From contig NZ_LUKE01000001.1 of the NCBI RefSeq assembly GCF_001592735.1, positions 372,001-436,000 on the forward strand: 64,000 nucleotides of DNA. Reading direction: 5' to 3'. Shown piece after piece: positions 17,935 through 27,012 of this stretch. The notes under the pieces were generated by a model. It was not told the origin of the DNA. It saw only the letters and a program-made list of their open reading frames with translations, and did no database searches. This DNA is from Bdellovibrio bacteriovorus (lineage in GTDB: Bacteria > Bdellovibrionota > Bdellovibrionia > Bdellovibrionales > Bdellovibrionaceae). Position numbers and translations under genes: made by a program. How positions within the stretch are numbered: the first letter of the stretch is position 1; each line of letters begins with the position of its first letter.

Positions 17935-18326
17935 CATTATTAGCGGTTCTTTTGGTTTCAATTTTCGGGGCTGAAATCACGTTTTGGCTGATTCACAAAA
18001 AACGACTTTCCACCGTGCGAGCTTCTAGCTTGGCCACTTTGGTTTTTTGTTTGCTCACGATGAGCCTGGCATCTCCGCTCATTTTAACTTTGCAGGCCGG
18101 TTTTTTTGGCGCCACGTTTGTGGGGATGACGGACAAGTCACGCATGGGCTGGAAACGAGTTTTCATTGCCAGCCTTGTCTTTGGATTGATTTTTTATTTT
18201 CTGATTCCATTAGCTAATGGCATTGGCGGAGGCCTCGGTGCCGCCGCCTTTGTCGCCTGCAGTATCATTCATCTTTTAGGCCAATACTTGCCATGGCAAA
18301 AAATCACGCATCACTACTTACGTTGA
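17931..18326 (+). CDS. Small multi-helix membrane protein, second of a tandem pair
   Basis: Encodes 131 residues and starts at an ATG overlapping the previous stop (ATGA), so translation is coupled. It has four hydrophobic segments, with LTLQAGFFGATFVGMTDKSRMG and FLIPLANGIGGGLGAAAF in the same places as the related motifs of the first protein. The two may form a heteromeric membrane complex. Its last 13 bases overlap the 3' end of the converging manC-like gene. No function is assigned. Confidence 0.7.
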   Translation: MTLLAVLLVSIFGAEITFWLIHKKRLSTVRASSLATLVFCLLTMSLASPLILTLQAGFFGATFVGMTDKSRMGWKRVFIASLVFGLIFYFLIPLANGIGGGLGAAAFVACSIIHLLGQYLPWQKITHHYLR

Positions 18327-19693
18327 TAGTCATCCTGATAGCGAACGATATCATCTTCGCCGAAGTAAGTTCCTAATTGAACTTCCACGAACTCTAAAGG
18401 CTGATCCGTGTTATTGCGAATACGGTGTTTTGCCCCCAATGGAATATGAATATGCGTGCCCGCTTTCACCGGAATGATTTCATCATTGAGCACCACTTCG
18501 CCAGAGCCTTTGGTGATCGTCCAATGCTCTTCACGCTGAGCGTGAGATTGATAAGAGATCTGGGCGTGCGGATGAACACGAATCACCTTGGACTTAAAGT
18601 TTTCCGTGTCTTTTAAAATCTCGAAATAACCCCAGGGTCGGTGTTCAAAGATATGGTCTTTCGTCAGCGGCGATTTTTCTTTATTCAAAGCTTCCACCAC
18701 GTGACGAACATCTTGAGACATGCCTTTTTTTACCAGCATCAACGCATCTGCCGTGTCGACCACGATGACATCATTCAGACCGATCACGGAATAGTTCTTT
18801 TCTTTATTACCGAAGACAAAATTGCCCGACGCCTGAACCTCAATGGCTTTTTCGCCCTTTTCTAGGCTGGCCACCGCATCCCAAGAACCCACGTCACTCC
18901 AGCCGAATTCTGCCGGAATACACGCAAGTTCGTCCCCACCCAGTTTTTCCATGATGGCATAGTCAATAGAGATGTTTTGCACTTTTGCGTAGATCTCTTC
19001 CAAGTTTGAAAGATCTTTTTTTAAAGTCGAAACCAAGCCCCACATTTCGGGCTGATGTTTTTTAAAAAGTCCCACCATATGCGAAACTTTAAAAACAAAA
19101 ATCCCCGCATTCCAGCTAAAGTTTCCTTGCGCGATAAAGCCTTCGGCTTTTTCTTGATTGGGTTTTTCATGGAACTTAATAACCGGAAAAGCTTCCCAAG
19201 AGTCTTGTTTGCGGAAGCCTTGCGGTTGAGTTTGAATATAGCCGTACCCCGTTTCGGGATAAGACGGCTTAATACCCAAGGTCACCACGCGATTATTAGC
19301 GGCCACTTCAGAGGCAAATTTCACCACTTTTAAGAAATTACTTTCTTGCGTGATTAAGTGGTCTGACGGGAAGACGCCCGCGATCTCATCACCCTTTCCT
19401 TGCGCTAGTAAAACTTGGCAAAGGACAGCAATGGCCGGTGCGGTGTTTTTTCCGAAAGGTTCATACACGACCTGCACGTCGTTCATATTGTTTTGACGCA
19501 AATTCAGTTCCGTCAGAGTTTTCAAAGTTTGGGAAGTGACGATCCAAGGAGCTGATCCCATTTTCTGGCAGCGCTCTAAAGTCAGTGTTTGCAAAGCTTT
19601 GCCGAAAATATTGCAGAATTGTTTAGGCATGTGTTGGCGGGAAACGGGCCACAAACGAGTTCCACTTCCTCCAGACAATACAACAGGTATCAA
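18314..19693 (-). CDS. manC: Mannose-1-phosphate guanylyltransferase / mannose-6-phosphate isomerase
   Basis: A bifunctional enzyme of 459 residues that makes GDP-mannose. The N-terminal nucleotidyltransferase has the signature LSGGSGTRLWPVSR and GVFPSDHLI, with FHEKPNQEKA in the sugar-binding part. A C-terminal cupin domain (RPWGYFEIL, QISYQSHAQREEHW, AGTHIHIPLGAKHRI) supplies the phosphomannose isomerase activity. The frame reaches an ATG at 19738, but a TTG at 19693 has GGAGG six bases upstream and gives the usual N-terminus MIPVVLSGG, so I chose it. It diverges from the sugar-aminotransferase/kdsA operon. GDP-mannose could feed LPS or the mannosylated lipid A reported for Bdellovibrio. 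Confidence 0.93.
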   Translation of the reverse strand: MIPVVLSGGSGTRLWPVSRQHMPKQFCNIFGKALQTLTLERCQKMGSAPWIVTSQTLKTLTELNLRQNNMNDVQVVYEPFGKNTAPAIAVLCQVLLAQGKGDEIAGVFPSDHLITQESNFLKVVKFASEVAANNRVVTLGIKPSYPETGYGYIQTQPQGFRKQDSWEAFPVIKFHEKPNQEKAEGFIAQGNFSWNAGIFVFKVSHMVGLFKKHQPEMWGLVSTLKKDLSNLEEIYAKVQNISIDYAIMEKLGGDELACIPAEFGWSDVGSWDAVASLEKGEKAIEVQASGNFVFGNKEKNYSVIGLNDVIVVDTADALMLVKKGMSQDVRHVVEALNKEKSPLTKDHIFEHRPWGYFEILKDTENFKSKVIRVHPHAQISYQSHAQREEHWTITKGSGEVVLNDEIIPVKAGTHIHIPLGAKHRIRNNTDQPLEFVEVQLGTYFGEDDIVRYQDDYQRK

Positions 19694-19934
19694 AATTAAC
19701 CTCCGGTTCAGAGGTCTACCTATATCATCATCCCGCAAAACTGCGTAATTATAGTCACACCTTGGCTCGATTTGTCATAAAAACTGAGGCCTTTTGTAAA
19801 CAGCCATAGTTGCGCTTTTACCACAGAATTAAAAAAGCCCTCGACCCGAGGCCTTAAAGTTTGTCCCGCATAGACAATTCCCTGGGGAAAGAGGATACTC
19901 AAAGCTCATAAAAAAACGAACCCGGAGGCAACTT

Positions 19935-21044
19935 ATGTCTATCCCTTTTATCGACTTAAAAGCGCAATACAACGCACTTAAAACATCCATTGATTCTCGC
20001 ATCCACAAAGTTCTTGATCACGGCGCTTACGTGAATGGACCTGAAGTTGTTGAACTTGAACAAACCCTTGCAAAATATGTTGGTACAAAACATTGCTTAA
20101 CGATCGCTAACGGCACGGACGCTTTGTGGGTTCCTCTGATGGCTTTGGGAATTGGCCAAGGTGATGAAGTTATCACGACCGCATTTTCTTTTATCGCGAC
20201 AGCCGAAACTATCGTGCTTGCCGGCGCAAAACCAATCTATGTCGACATTGATCCAAAAACTTTCAATATTGATCCAGCAAAAATTGAGGCGGCGATCACT
20301 CCGCGCACCAAAGCCATCATGCCGGTTTCTTTGTATGGACAGATCGCCGATATGGATAAAATCAATGCAATCGCTAAAAAGCACAACTTGCATGTGATCG
20401 AGGATGCGGCCCAAAGCTTTGGGGCACGATACAATGACAAACGCAGCGGCAGCATGTCGATCGCAACTGGCACAAGCTTCTTCCCGGCAAAACCCCTTGG
20501 TTGCTACGGTGATGGGGGCGCCATCTTCACTAACGATGACTCTTTAGCAAAAATCATCAAAGAAATTCGCGAGCACGGTTCTGAATCTCGCTATTACCAC
20601 ACGCGTTTGGGTATCAATGGTCGTTTGGATACCATTCAATGTGCGGTTCTTTTAGCTAAGATGGAACGTTATGACTGGGAATTGGAACAACGCCAACGCG
20701 TCGCAGATCGTTATAACAATGCCTTTTCTTCGATCAAAGCCGATGGATTCTCAACTCCGTTTGTGGCTTCCAACTGCAAATCTGCGTGGGCTCAGTACAC
20801 ATTGACGGTGAAAGACCGTGCGGGCTTCCAAAAGAAGATGCAAGACGCGGGCGTACCGACCTCTGTCCACTACCCACGCATTATGCCTGACCAACCGTGG
20901 TATAAAGAACACACGGCCGATCCAAAACAAGAACTTCCTGTTGCAAGATGGGCTGCGGAGCATGTAATCAGTATTCCTATTTACCCAGACATGAACGACG
21001 CGACCCAAGATAAAGTGATCGCGGCGATCAAAGCTGCATTTTAG
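19935..21044 (+). CDS. DegT/DnrJ/EryC1/StrS-family sugar aminotransferase
   Basis: A PLP-dependent aminotransferase of 369 residues acting on nucleotide-linked keto sugars. It has SNGTDAL-type cofactor binding (IANGTDALWVPLMA), VIEDAAQSFGA for the PLP-pyridine Asp, and the PLP lysine Lys186 in GTSFFPAKPLGCYGDGGA. The FFPAKPLGCYGDGGA form and the N-terminus IPFIDLKAQY resemble WbpE/WlbC enzymes that aminate UDP-3-keto-GlcNAcA. The exact substrate is not certain. GGAGG precedes the ATG, and kdsA starts 11 bases after the stop, so it leads a three-gene envelope operon. Confidence 0.93.
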   Translation: MSIPFIDLKAQYNALKTSIDSRIHKVLDHGAYVNGPEVVELEQTLAKYVGTKHCLTIANGTDALWVPLMALGIGQGDEVITTAFSFIATAETIVLAGAKPIYVDIDPKTFNIDPAKIEAAITPRTKAIMPVSLYGQIADMDKINAIAKKHNLHVIEDAAQSFGARYNDKRSGSMSIATGTSFFPAKPLGCYGDGGAIFTNDDSLAKIIKEIREHGSESRYYHTRLGINGRLDTIQCAVLLAKMERYDWELEQRQRVADRYNNAFSSIKADGFSTPFVASNCKSAWAQYTLTVKDRAGFQKKMQDAGVPTSVHYPRIMPDQPWYKEHTADPKQELPVARWAAEHVISIPIYPDMNDATQDKVIAAIKAAF

Positions 21045-21055
21045 GAGCATCTCAC

Positions 21056-21907
21056 ATGAACACTGGCTTCGGTCCCTTAGCTAAACCTGTTACCATGAAA
21101 ACTCCGCACGGAGACATCACCTGGGGTGATGGCAAAAACTTCGTGCTTTTCGCCGGCCCCGATATCATCGAAGACGAAGGCATGGTGATGGAGACAGGAA
21201 AGGAAATCCAACGCGTGACCAAAGCTTTGGGCATTCCTTGGATCTTGAAATGTTCTTTTGACAAAGCCAATCGCCAAAGTGCTTCTAGCTTCCGTGGCCC
21301 GGGTGTCAACTCGGCGCTGAAGTCTTTAGAAAAAATCAAAGGTGAATTGAATTGCGCACTGTTGACCGATGTTCACGAAACTATTCAAGTCAAAGAAACC
21401 GCGGAAGTGGCCGACGTTCTGCAAATCCCGGCGTTTTTGTCTCGTCAAACAGACTTGCTTGTTGAAACGGCAAAAACGGGCAAAATCATTCACATCAAAA
21501 AAGGTCAGTTCTTAGCCCCTTGGGATATGAAAGCAATTGCTGCTAAAGCCGTGAATGCAGGCAATGATAAAATTCTTCTTTGCGAAAGAGGAACAACTTT
21601 CGGTTACAACCGCTTGATCAACGATATGACAGGCCTTGTGGAAATGCGCCGCTTGGGCTTTCCGGTTGTTATGGATTGCACTCACTCGACTCAACTTCCA
21701 GGTGCTACCGGCGAAAGCTCTGGCGGCCGTGGAGACATGGTATGGCCTTTGGGTCGTGCCGCGATGGCGGTGGGCGTGGATGGTATTTTCTTAGAAACTC
21801 ATCCAAATCCTGAAAAAGCTCTTTGCGATGGCCCTACTTCACTGCGTTTAAGAGACCTTGAAGGTGTGTTGACGAACTTGAAAAAGATTTTCACAACTCA
21901 TTTCTAA
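21056..21907 (+). CDS. kdsA: 3-deoxy-8-phosphooctulonate (KDO-8-P) synthase
   Basis: Condenses phosphoenolpyruvate with arabinose-5-phosphate to form KDO-8-phosphate for the LPS inner core; 283 residues. The family motifs are CSFDKANRQSASSFRG, LLTDVHE, IPAFLSRQTDLLVETAKTG, IHIKKGQFLAPWD, ERGTTFGYNRLI and LETHPNPEKALCDG. These are closer to the metal-dependent (Aquifex-type) class. At the position of the metal-binding Cys (AGPCxIE in that class, Asn in the E. coli class) this protein has Asp36 (LFAGPDIIEDEG), while the His, Glu and Asp metal ligands are kept. AGGAGC precedes the ATG. The stop overlaps the next start in TAATG. Confidence 0.95.
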   Translation: MNTGFGPLAKPVTMKTPHGDITWGDGKNFVLFAGPDIIEDEGMVMETGKEIQRVTKALGIPWILKCSFDKANRQSASSFRGPGVNSALKSLEKIKGELNCALLTDVHETIQVKETAEVADVLQIPAFLSRQTDLLVETAKTGKIIHIKKGQFLAPWDMKAIAAKAVNAGNDKILLCERGTTFGYNRLINDMTGLVEMRRLGFPVVMDCTHSTQLPGATGESSGGRGDMVWPLGRAAMAVGVDGIFLETHPNPEKALCDGPTSLRLRDLEGVLTNLKKIFTTHF

Positions 21908-22905
21908 TGGTTAAAAAGCACGCCAAGAACATCCTGATTCAATCTGCAAAGGTTGTGTTTTCAGCCGGTATCATTTACTGGCTGGTGCAATCAGGAAAGC
22001 TTAACTTTTCTGCGCTAAAAAATTTCTTAAGCCCTGGTGTTGCGGCACTGGGTTTAGGACTTATTTTAACGAACTTGTTTTTTGTAAGTGAGCGCTGGCG
22101 TATTTTGATTCGCTCCCAAGGGCTTCCTGCTCACGTCTTCCCTGTTTTCAAATTAAGCCTGATTGGTTCCTTCTTTAATTTTGCCATGCCTGGCGGCGTG
22201 GGTGGTGACGTTATTAAGGCGTTTTATTTCACTCGCGACAACCCCGGCAGCAAAGTCGTGGCGGTGACCAGCGTGCTTATGGATCGCATCTTGGGCCTAT
22301 TTGCCATGATCATCATGGCGCTCACCGTGATGCTTTGGGATATCCAGCACATCGTAAAAACACCTGCTCTTTTGACCTTGTTCTGGTTTATTCTGTCTTT
22401 GTTCATTGTTTTCTGTGTGGCTTTAGCTCTGATTTTTTCGCCTTATCTTTATAAGCGCGAAATTTTAAAAAGAGTTATCTTAAAACTGCCTTTGTCTGAA
22501 AAGTTTATGAAGCTGTATGAAAGTGTTCACCTTTACGGAAAAGACGGAAAACGTTTTTTTGCGGTCATCATCATCAGCCTTATCGCCCAGGTTGGAACGA
22601 TCTTGTTTTTATATTTAGCCGGAAATTTGGCGGGCTTTTCTGAAGTTCCTTTAAACACCTACTTCTTAGTAGCCCCCTTAGGCTTTATGGCGACGGCCAT
22701 TCCCATTTCACCTGCGGGTGTGGGCGTGGGACAAGCGGCCTTTTATTTCTTGTTTAATATTTATCTGGGTGAACAGACCGAAATCGGTCCGACCATTATC
22801 ACAGCCCTGCAAGTCGGCATGTTTCTGATCAGCTTGTCCGGTGCCTTCTTTTACTTGCGCCGTGGTGATCGCACCAAAGCCAGCGACATTGAACAGCTGG
22901 CTTAG
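21907..22905 (+). CDS. UPF0104/YbhN-type flippase-like membrane protein
   Basis: Encodes 332 residues with about eight to nine membrane helices and the conserved motifs MPGGVGGDVIKAFYF followed by MDRILGLFAMI, and the late IPISPAGVGVGQAAFYF. These mark the lysylphosphatidylglycerol-synthase transmembrane/UPF0104 family, whose members include putative lipid or glycolipid flippases. It lacks the cytosolic aminoacyl-transferase domain of MprF. Its start overlaps the kdsA stop (TAATG), which suggests a role in envelope glycolipid assembly or export. It converges with the large Fic-protein gene. Confidence 0.9.
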   Translation: MVKKHAKNILIQSAKVVFSAGIIYWLVQSGKLNFSALKNFLSPGVAALGLGLILTNLFFVSERWRILIRSQGLPAHVFPVFKLSLIGSFFNFAMPGGVGGDVIKAFYFTRDNPGSKVVAVTSVLMDRILGLFAMIIMALTVMLWDIQHIVKTPALLTLFWFILSLFIVFCVALALIFSPYLYKREILKRVILKLPLSEKFMKLYESVHLYGKDGKRFFAVIIISLIAQVGTILFLYLAGNLAGFSEVPLNTYFLVAPLGFMATAIPISPAGVGVGQAAFYFLFNIYLGEQTEIGPTIITALQVGMFLISLSGAFFYLRRGDRTKASDIEQLA

Positions 22906-22921
22906 CGAGCCTTCTCCAAGC

Positions 22922-25900
22922 TTAGATGGCAAAAACATTCCTACACATGGCGCCAGCGCCTCGGGCCGTTTTCTTTTGCGGCAACACGGAAAGATCGCCC
23001 GCCTTCAAAGACTGAAGCATCTTTATCAATTCGAACGTCTGGGCACCGGCCATATCCGACGTCGACATAATGCCTGACGGCCCAAGCTTAGTTATTAATA
23101 AATTCAACATATGCGTTTGTTCGTTAGGACGAAGAAACAGATAGAATTCAGCCAGCATATCTTTCGTATCAGAAAGCGTCTTTCCTCGCAGGACCATATC
23201 TCTTAACCGGTAGGCCAAAGACTCTGAGGTCCTCGCTGAAGCTCCGTCATCAAGTAGCGTCCTGTCTGCATCCAGGGCGCCCCGCAAAACTTGGGCAAAA
23301 TCACTTTTAAAATCCACCGTGCGGAATTGCCGCTCAACGGTTAACTTTTCTTTTGTTAACGTTTCCAACAATTTCGCCCTCACCGATTTATCTAATTTTG
23401 CTTCGCCTAGAACTTGAATAAAATACTTATTGCTCAAAACCTCCACGAACTCCGAACGCTGGTTTGGCGTCCTGAGATCTAAGGCAACACGATCTGCGAA
23501 TTTTTGGCTGACAGCCTTTCTGTCCGAAGGTGAGTTCTCAGAAAATTGCCAAAGTTCATACATGTCCCCTGCGCTGTTCGACGTCAGAGACAACAAGATC
23601 TGGAACTTCCATCTTTGCATGACGTGCTTATCGCCGTGCAAAGAAGCAATCAGTTTACTGGCGACTTTTTCCTCAATGCCCAGCATTCCAGCGCGGCGGC
23701 CTTCCTGCAAAAGAAGATTCAATTTTGATTCATTATCTACAAAAGCCTGGTTTTCTAAAAGAGCCTGTAAATATGTACCTTCCTTAAGAAACTGACTTAG
23801 CATTTTATCGTTCATCAATTCCCAAACGCCCGCATCTTGCTTAAGCAGCTTTGCCAAAAACGGAGACAACTCAGACACGGTCTTACCGGCATTGAACTGA
23901 ACCGCAACAAAGTTAAGCGCAAAAGTTCTTAGATCTTTAGCCACGCCCTGCGAATGAATCTGTAGAGAACGCAGCATGTAGAACGCCAACTCGGTGCGCT
24001 CGTTTAAATTAAAATGCATCGGAGCTTCTTGCCACAGACGGCGCAACCAAGCTTCGGCATTTGGCATTTTATTGATCTCCGGAATCCAGGCCGACCACAA
24101 TGAAAATAAATTCATCTTAAAAGTTAACTTTTCAGCATCCGTCTTGGCGACTTCCTTGGCTATGCTGATCGCTGCCTCGTACAGAGGTTGCTTAAAATGT
24201 CTCACCGGCATACTTTTCTGAATTTGCGCTAAGATATGTGGCTGAAAACTTTTTAAAAGTATTTTGATCTGTTCCTGAGTTCCGGGAATCTGTAAGTCAG
24301 AATTCCAAACTAAATACTGCAGCGCACGCGCGGATCTAGAATCCGGTGAAGACTTAGTTAATTCAGATTTTAAAATTTCAAGAAGTTCGTATTGGGCCCA
24401 GCTTTGGTGTGCTTCGACGGTCAAAGAAGCATAGACATCCAAAAGTCCATAACGAGCGCTCGCATCCACCGCCAAGGCAAGTTTAAATATTTTCTTTTGC
24501 TCTTCCGCGGAAGGCAAGTCCGTGAGGGATTCCGCTTCCGTCATTGACGTGAGCAAAGCCACCGAGATATTTTTTCTAAATTCTGTACTGCCTTTACCTG
24601 GACTGCTCACCAAAGTGTTCGCAATATTATGAAGTAATTTTTTGCCTTCAGTATTTGTAGGCCAAGTATCCAGATTCAATTTAGACAGTAACAAATCTTG
24701 AGATTCCAAATTCATTTTCGCAATAATGGAAATCAATCCCGGAGCATTAATATGGGCCAGGGATAATTTCTGAGTCGTAGGAACTTCAAGATGCCGCAAA
24801 CGATGCTGCAGAACTTCGACTTTCAATTTTCCTGAAGCAGAGGCTTTAATCAGACTCTGGATCTCTGTTCTAATCGAAATACTTTGCCAAAAACGTTTCG
24901 CTTGCTCTGTCAGTACAGGCGATTGCATCACTTGCTGCAAAGTCGATCGCTGCAATGAAGGCGGCACCTTCAAAAGATATTCTTGAATTTTAGCCGCCCC
25001 CTCACCGGTGGAAGCATCAAACTTAAGAACTGTCTGGAGTAGGCGAGATTCCAGATTTAAAAGTGTTTTAGAAAGCTCTGGATCTTGAATGAGGTATTTT
25101 TTGTACTCACGCAGCTCAGCCATCGTGGTTTCAAAACTCGCATCGGCTTTTAAAGACTTCATCAGGAATTCAATCTTTTCGGCGATGGCCCCGGCGTATT
25201 TATTAAGACCGTGTTGACGAGCCAAGGCCAATCCTTTTAATAGACTTGCATCCATGACCATATTCCAAGTCGCGCCGGATTTTTCAGAAAAGATCTCATT
25301 GAACTGACGACGACGTATGTTTTCGTCCTGTTGAGGGCCCGGCAAGTCTTTAGCGCTTAAACCAAAAACTTTTAAAGATTCCATTAAGCCTGCAAACTCT
25401 GAAAGCTTGAAATAGTCCGGAATTTTCGAAGTCATAAACTCTGAAGCCAAAGCTTTGTTCAAAGCTCCGTAAGCGTTTGTCGTATCTGCCAGAATTCTTC
25501 TTAAGACATCTGGCTTCACCAAAACATCTAAATCTGAAATAAACATGGGCGGCAGGGTCTGACGTGTCGGCAAAAGAATTTTTTGAGTGTAAAGACGTGC
25601 CAAGCGCCCATTGCCATCCGAATAAGGATGAATCGAAATGAATTTGGCCAAAAAGGAGGCGGCATCAATAGGAGTTTGATGTAACGAGCTAAATAGCTGC
25701 GTCAACAAATCACGAATCAATTTTTGATTCCATTGGATGCGAGAAGTTCCGTCGGACAGAATATTCTGAAGTCCTTTTTTTTCAATGACGGCCACAAATT
25801 CAGAACTCAACAAGGGCTTTAACTTTTCGAATTTTTCAATATCCGGATAATCATAAGAGACATAAAAACTTTTGCCGTCTTCGGCCGCTTTATAATGCAC

Positions 25901-26860
25901 TGACAGATACGGATTTTCCAATAACACGACCAACTCTTGGGGGGACACTTTGAAAGTCCCGCCTTGTCCCTCGCCACCGGCTCGAATGCCGTGCCCACGG
26001 AAATCAATGTTTTGTGCCTGGAAAAGTTCTTTCATCAGGCCTGGCAATTCAGAAAAAACTTGGTCTTTCACCCAACGGGCTTTGTCGGTTTGATCCGCCC
26101 CCCAGTTGTAAGCCACCATCGATGTTTTTTCGGAGAGAATTTCCTTATTCAGTTTTTTAAAGCTTTCAAAATGTTCTGGCTCGAACTGAGACCACGGATC
26201 GTTCGGGGCAACCCGCAAAGCACGAATCAAAGAAATCCCATCCACGTAATAAGTCAGATGAAATAAGCTTTCCAAGTATTGCGCATTCACATTCCCGGGA
26301 CGAGCATCAATGAATTCCTGCATGTTACGAGGATTCGCTAACGCTCGAATTTCTTTGGTATGCGCGCCATACCTGCCCGCATATTCGACGTGATTCAGAA
26401 CTTGGTGAGAGTTCGTCAACCACCAATCACCAGTGACCGCACGAATAAAAGGAAGCTTTTGGGCAATTTGAATTTTTTCTTCAAAACTTAATTGACGACC
26501 AAAGACTTCGGCTTCGACTTTTTCATCATAAATGGCCGTGCCCTTGGGTATAATAAAAACGACCGGATACTCACCAAAGTTTTCAGAGCTTGTCGTCGAT
26601 TCCGCCATATAAACGCCCGGCCCATAGGCTTGACGATCACCGGTGGGTTTATTGTAAAAATCGACTTCCCCTTGATCTATATATCCCTGCTGGGCCCAAC
26701 GACCGCCGACTTCCGGCTTTGTCCAATGAAAAAATATGCGGTCTTGAGTAGTGGTTTTGAAAGAACGACGCAAGCTTTCAATCTGATCAGACGAAAAATC
26801 AGCCGCCTGGGCAGAAAAACTCATTAAGAAAATAATGAATGTTATTAAATGCGTGCTCAT
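22922..26860 (-). CDS. Large exported protein with ADP-ribosyltransferase-like region and Fic domain
   Basis: Encodes 1312 residues beginning with a signal peptide ending at SAQA-AD. Residues 43-105 have FFHWT, then QQGYID, then AYGPGVYMAESTTSSENFG. This order of His, GxGVYMA and a Ser-rich turn resembles the PARP-like H-Y-E class of ADP-ribosyltransferases. The third catalytic residue is not identified. Residues 411-422 are HPYSDGNGRLAR, matching the Fic motif HPFxxGNGRxxR with catalytic His411. Fic enzymes transfer AMP or other phosphate moieties to hydroxyls of target proteins. The C-terminal 850 residues are Leu-rich and helical with repeated short helices, perhaps a solenoid. The ATG at 26860 has GAGGAG seven bases upstream and was preferred to one five codons earlier. 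It is monocistronic and a strong effector candidate. Confidence 0.85.
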   Translation of the reverse strand: MSTHLITFIIFLMSFSAQAADFSSDQIESLRRSFKTTTQDRIFFHWTKPEVGGRWAQQGYIDQGEVDFYNKPTGDRQAYGPGVYMAESTTSSENFGEYPVVFIIPKGTAIYDEKVEAEVFGRQLSFEEKIQIAQKLPFIRAVTGDWWLTNSHQVLNHVEYAGRYGAHTKEIRALANPRNMQEFIDARPGNVNAQYLESLFHLTYYVDGISLIRALRVAPNDPWSQFEPEHFESFKKLNKEILSEKTSMVAYNWGADQTDKARWVKDQVFSELPGLMKELFQAQNIDFRGHGIRAGGEGQGGTFKVSPQELVVLLENPYLSVHYKAAEDGKSFYVSYDYPDIEKFEKLKPLLSSEFVAVIEKKGLQNILSDGTSRIQWNQKLIRDLLTQLFSSLHQTPIDAASFLAKFISIHPYSDGNGRLARLYTQKILLPTRQTLPPMFISDLDVLVKPDVLRRILADTTNAYGALNKALASEFMTSKIPDYFKLSEFAGLMESLKVFGLSAKDLPGPQQDENIRRRQFNEIFSEKSGATWNMVMDASLLKGLALARQHGLNKYAGAIAEKIEFLMKSLKADASFETTMAELREYKKYLIQDPELSKTLLNLESRLLQTVLKFDASTGEGAAKIQEYLLKVPPSLQRSTLQQVMQSPVLTEQAKRFWQSISIRTEIQSLIKASASGKLKVEVLQHRLRHLEVPTTQKLSLAHINAPGLISIIAKMNLESQDLLLSKLNLDTWPTNTEGKKLLHNIANTLVSSPGKGSTEFRKNISVALLTSMTEAESLTDLPSAEEQKKIFKLALAVDASARYGLLDVYASLTVEAHQSWAQYELLEILKSELTKSSPDSRSARALQYLVWNSDLQIPGTQEQIKILLKSFQPHILAQIQKSMPVRHFKQPLYEAAISIAKEVAKTDAEKLTFKMNLFSLWSAWIPEINKMPNAEAWLRRLWQEAPMHFNLNERTELAFYMLRSLQIHSQGVAKDLRTFALNFVAVQFNAGKTVSELSPFLAKLLKQDAGVWELMNDKMLSQFLKEGTYLQALLENQAFVDNESKLNLLLQEGRRAGMLGIEEKVASKLIASLHGDKHVMQRWKFQILLSLTSNSAGDMYELWQFSENSPSDRKAVSQKFADRVALDLRTPNQRSEFVEVLSNKYFIQVLGEAKLDKSVRAKLLETLTKEKLTVERQFRTVDFKSDFAQVLRGALDADRTLLDDGASARTSESLAYRLRDMVLRGKTLSDTKDMLAEFYLFLRPNEQTHMLNLLITKLGPSGIMSTSDMAGAQTFELIKMLQSLKAGDLSVLPQKKTARGAGAMCRNVFAI

Positions 26861-27012
26861 GGGAAAACTCCTCAAGCTTCAACAGTGCAAGCCTAAGGCC
26901 CCTAAGGAGTATTTAAACGCTTCTAGAGAGTATCAACCTGAGACAGGTCCCCTGGAAATACAGAGAACGCTATTCACCTGCCAAAAAGATGAACAGCTAG
27001 AAAGTCACAAGC

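Noticed and set aside
19694-19738. ATG at 19738 as the manC start
   Set aside because: TTG at 19693 has GGAGG six bases upstream and gives the family N-terminus; the upstream codons add no recognisable sequence.
19835-19860. Hairpin (CCTCG with CGAGG) followed by T on the minus strand as a terminator
   Set aside because: Only about five pairs, and no minus-strand gene ends there; it could be a weak attenuator before manC.
19720-19902. 60-residue minus-strand frame upstream of manC
   Set aside because: No ribosome binding site or conserved motif; it lies in the divergent promoter interval.
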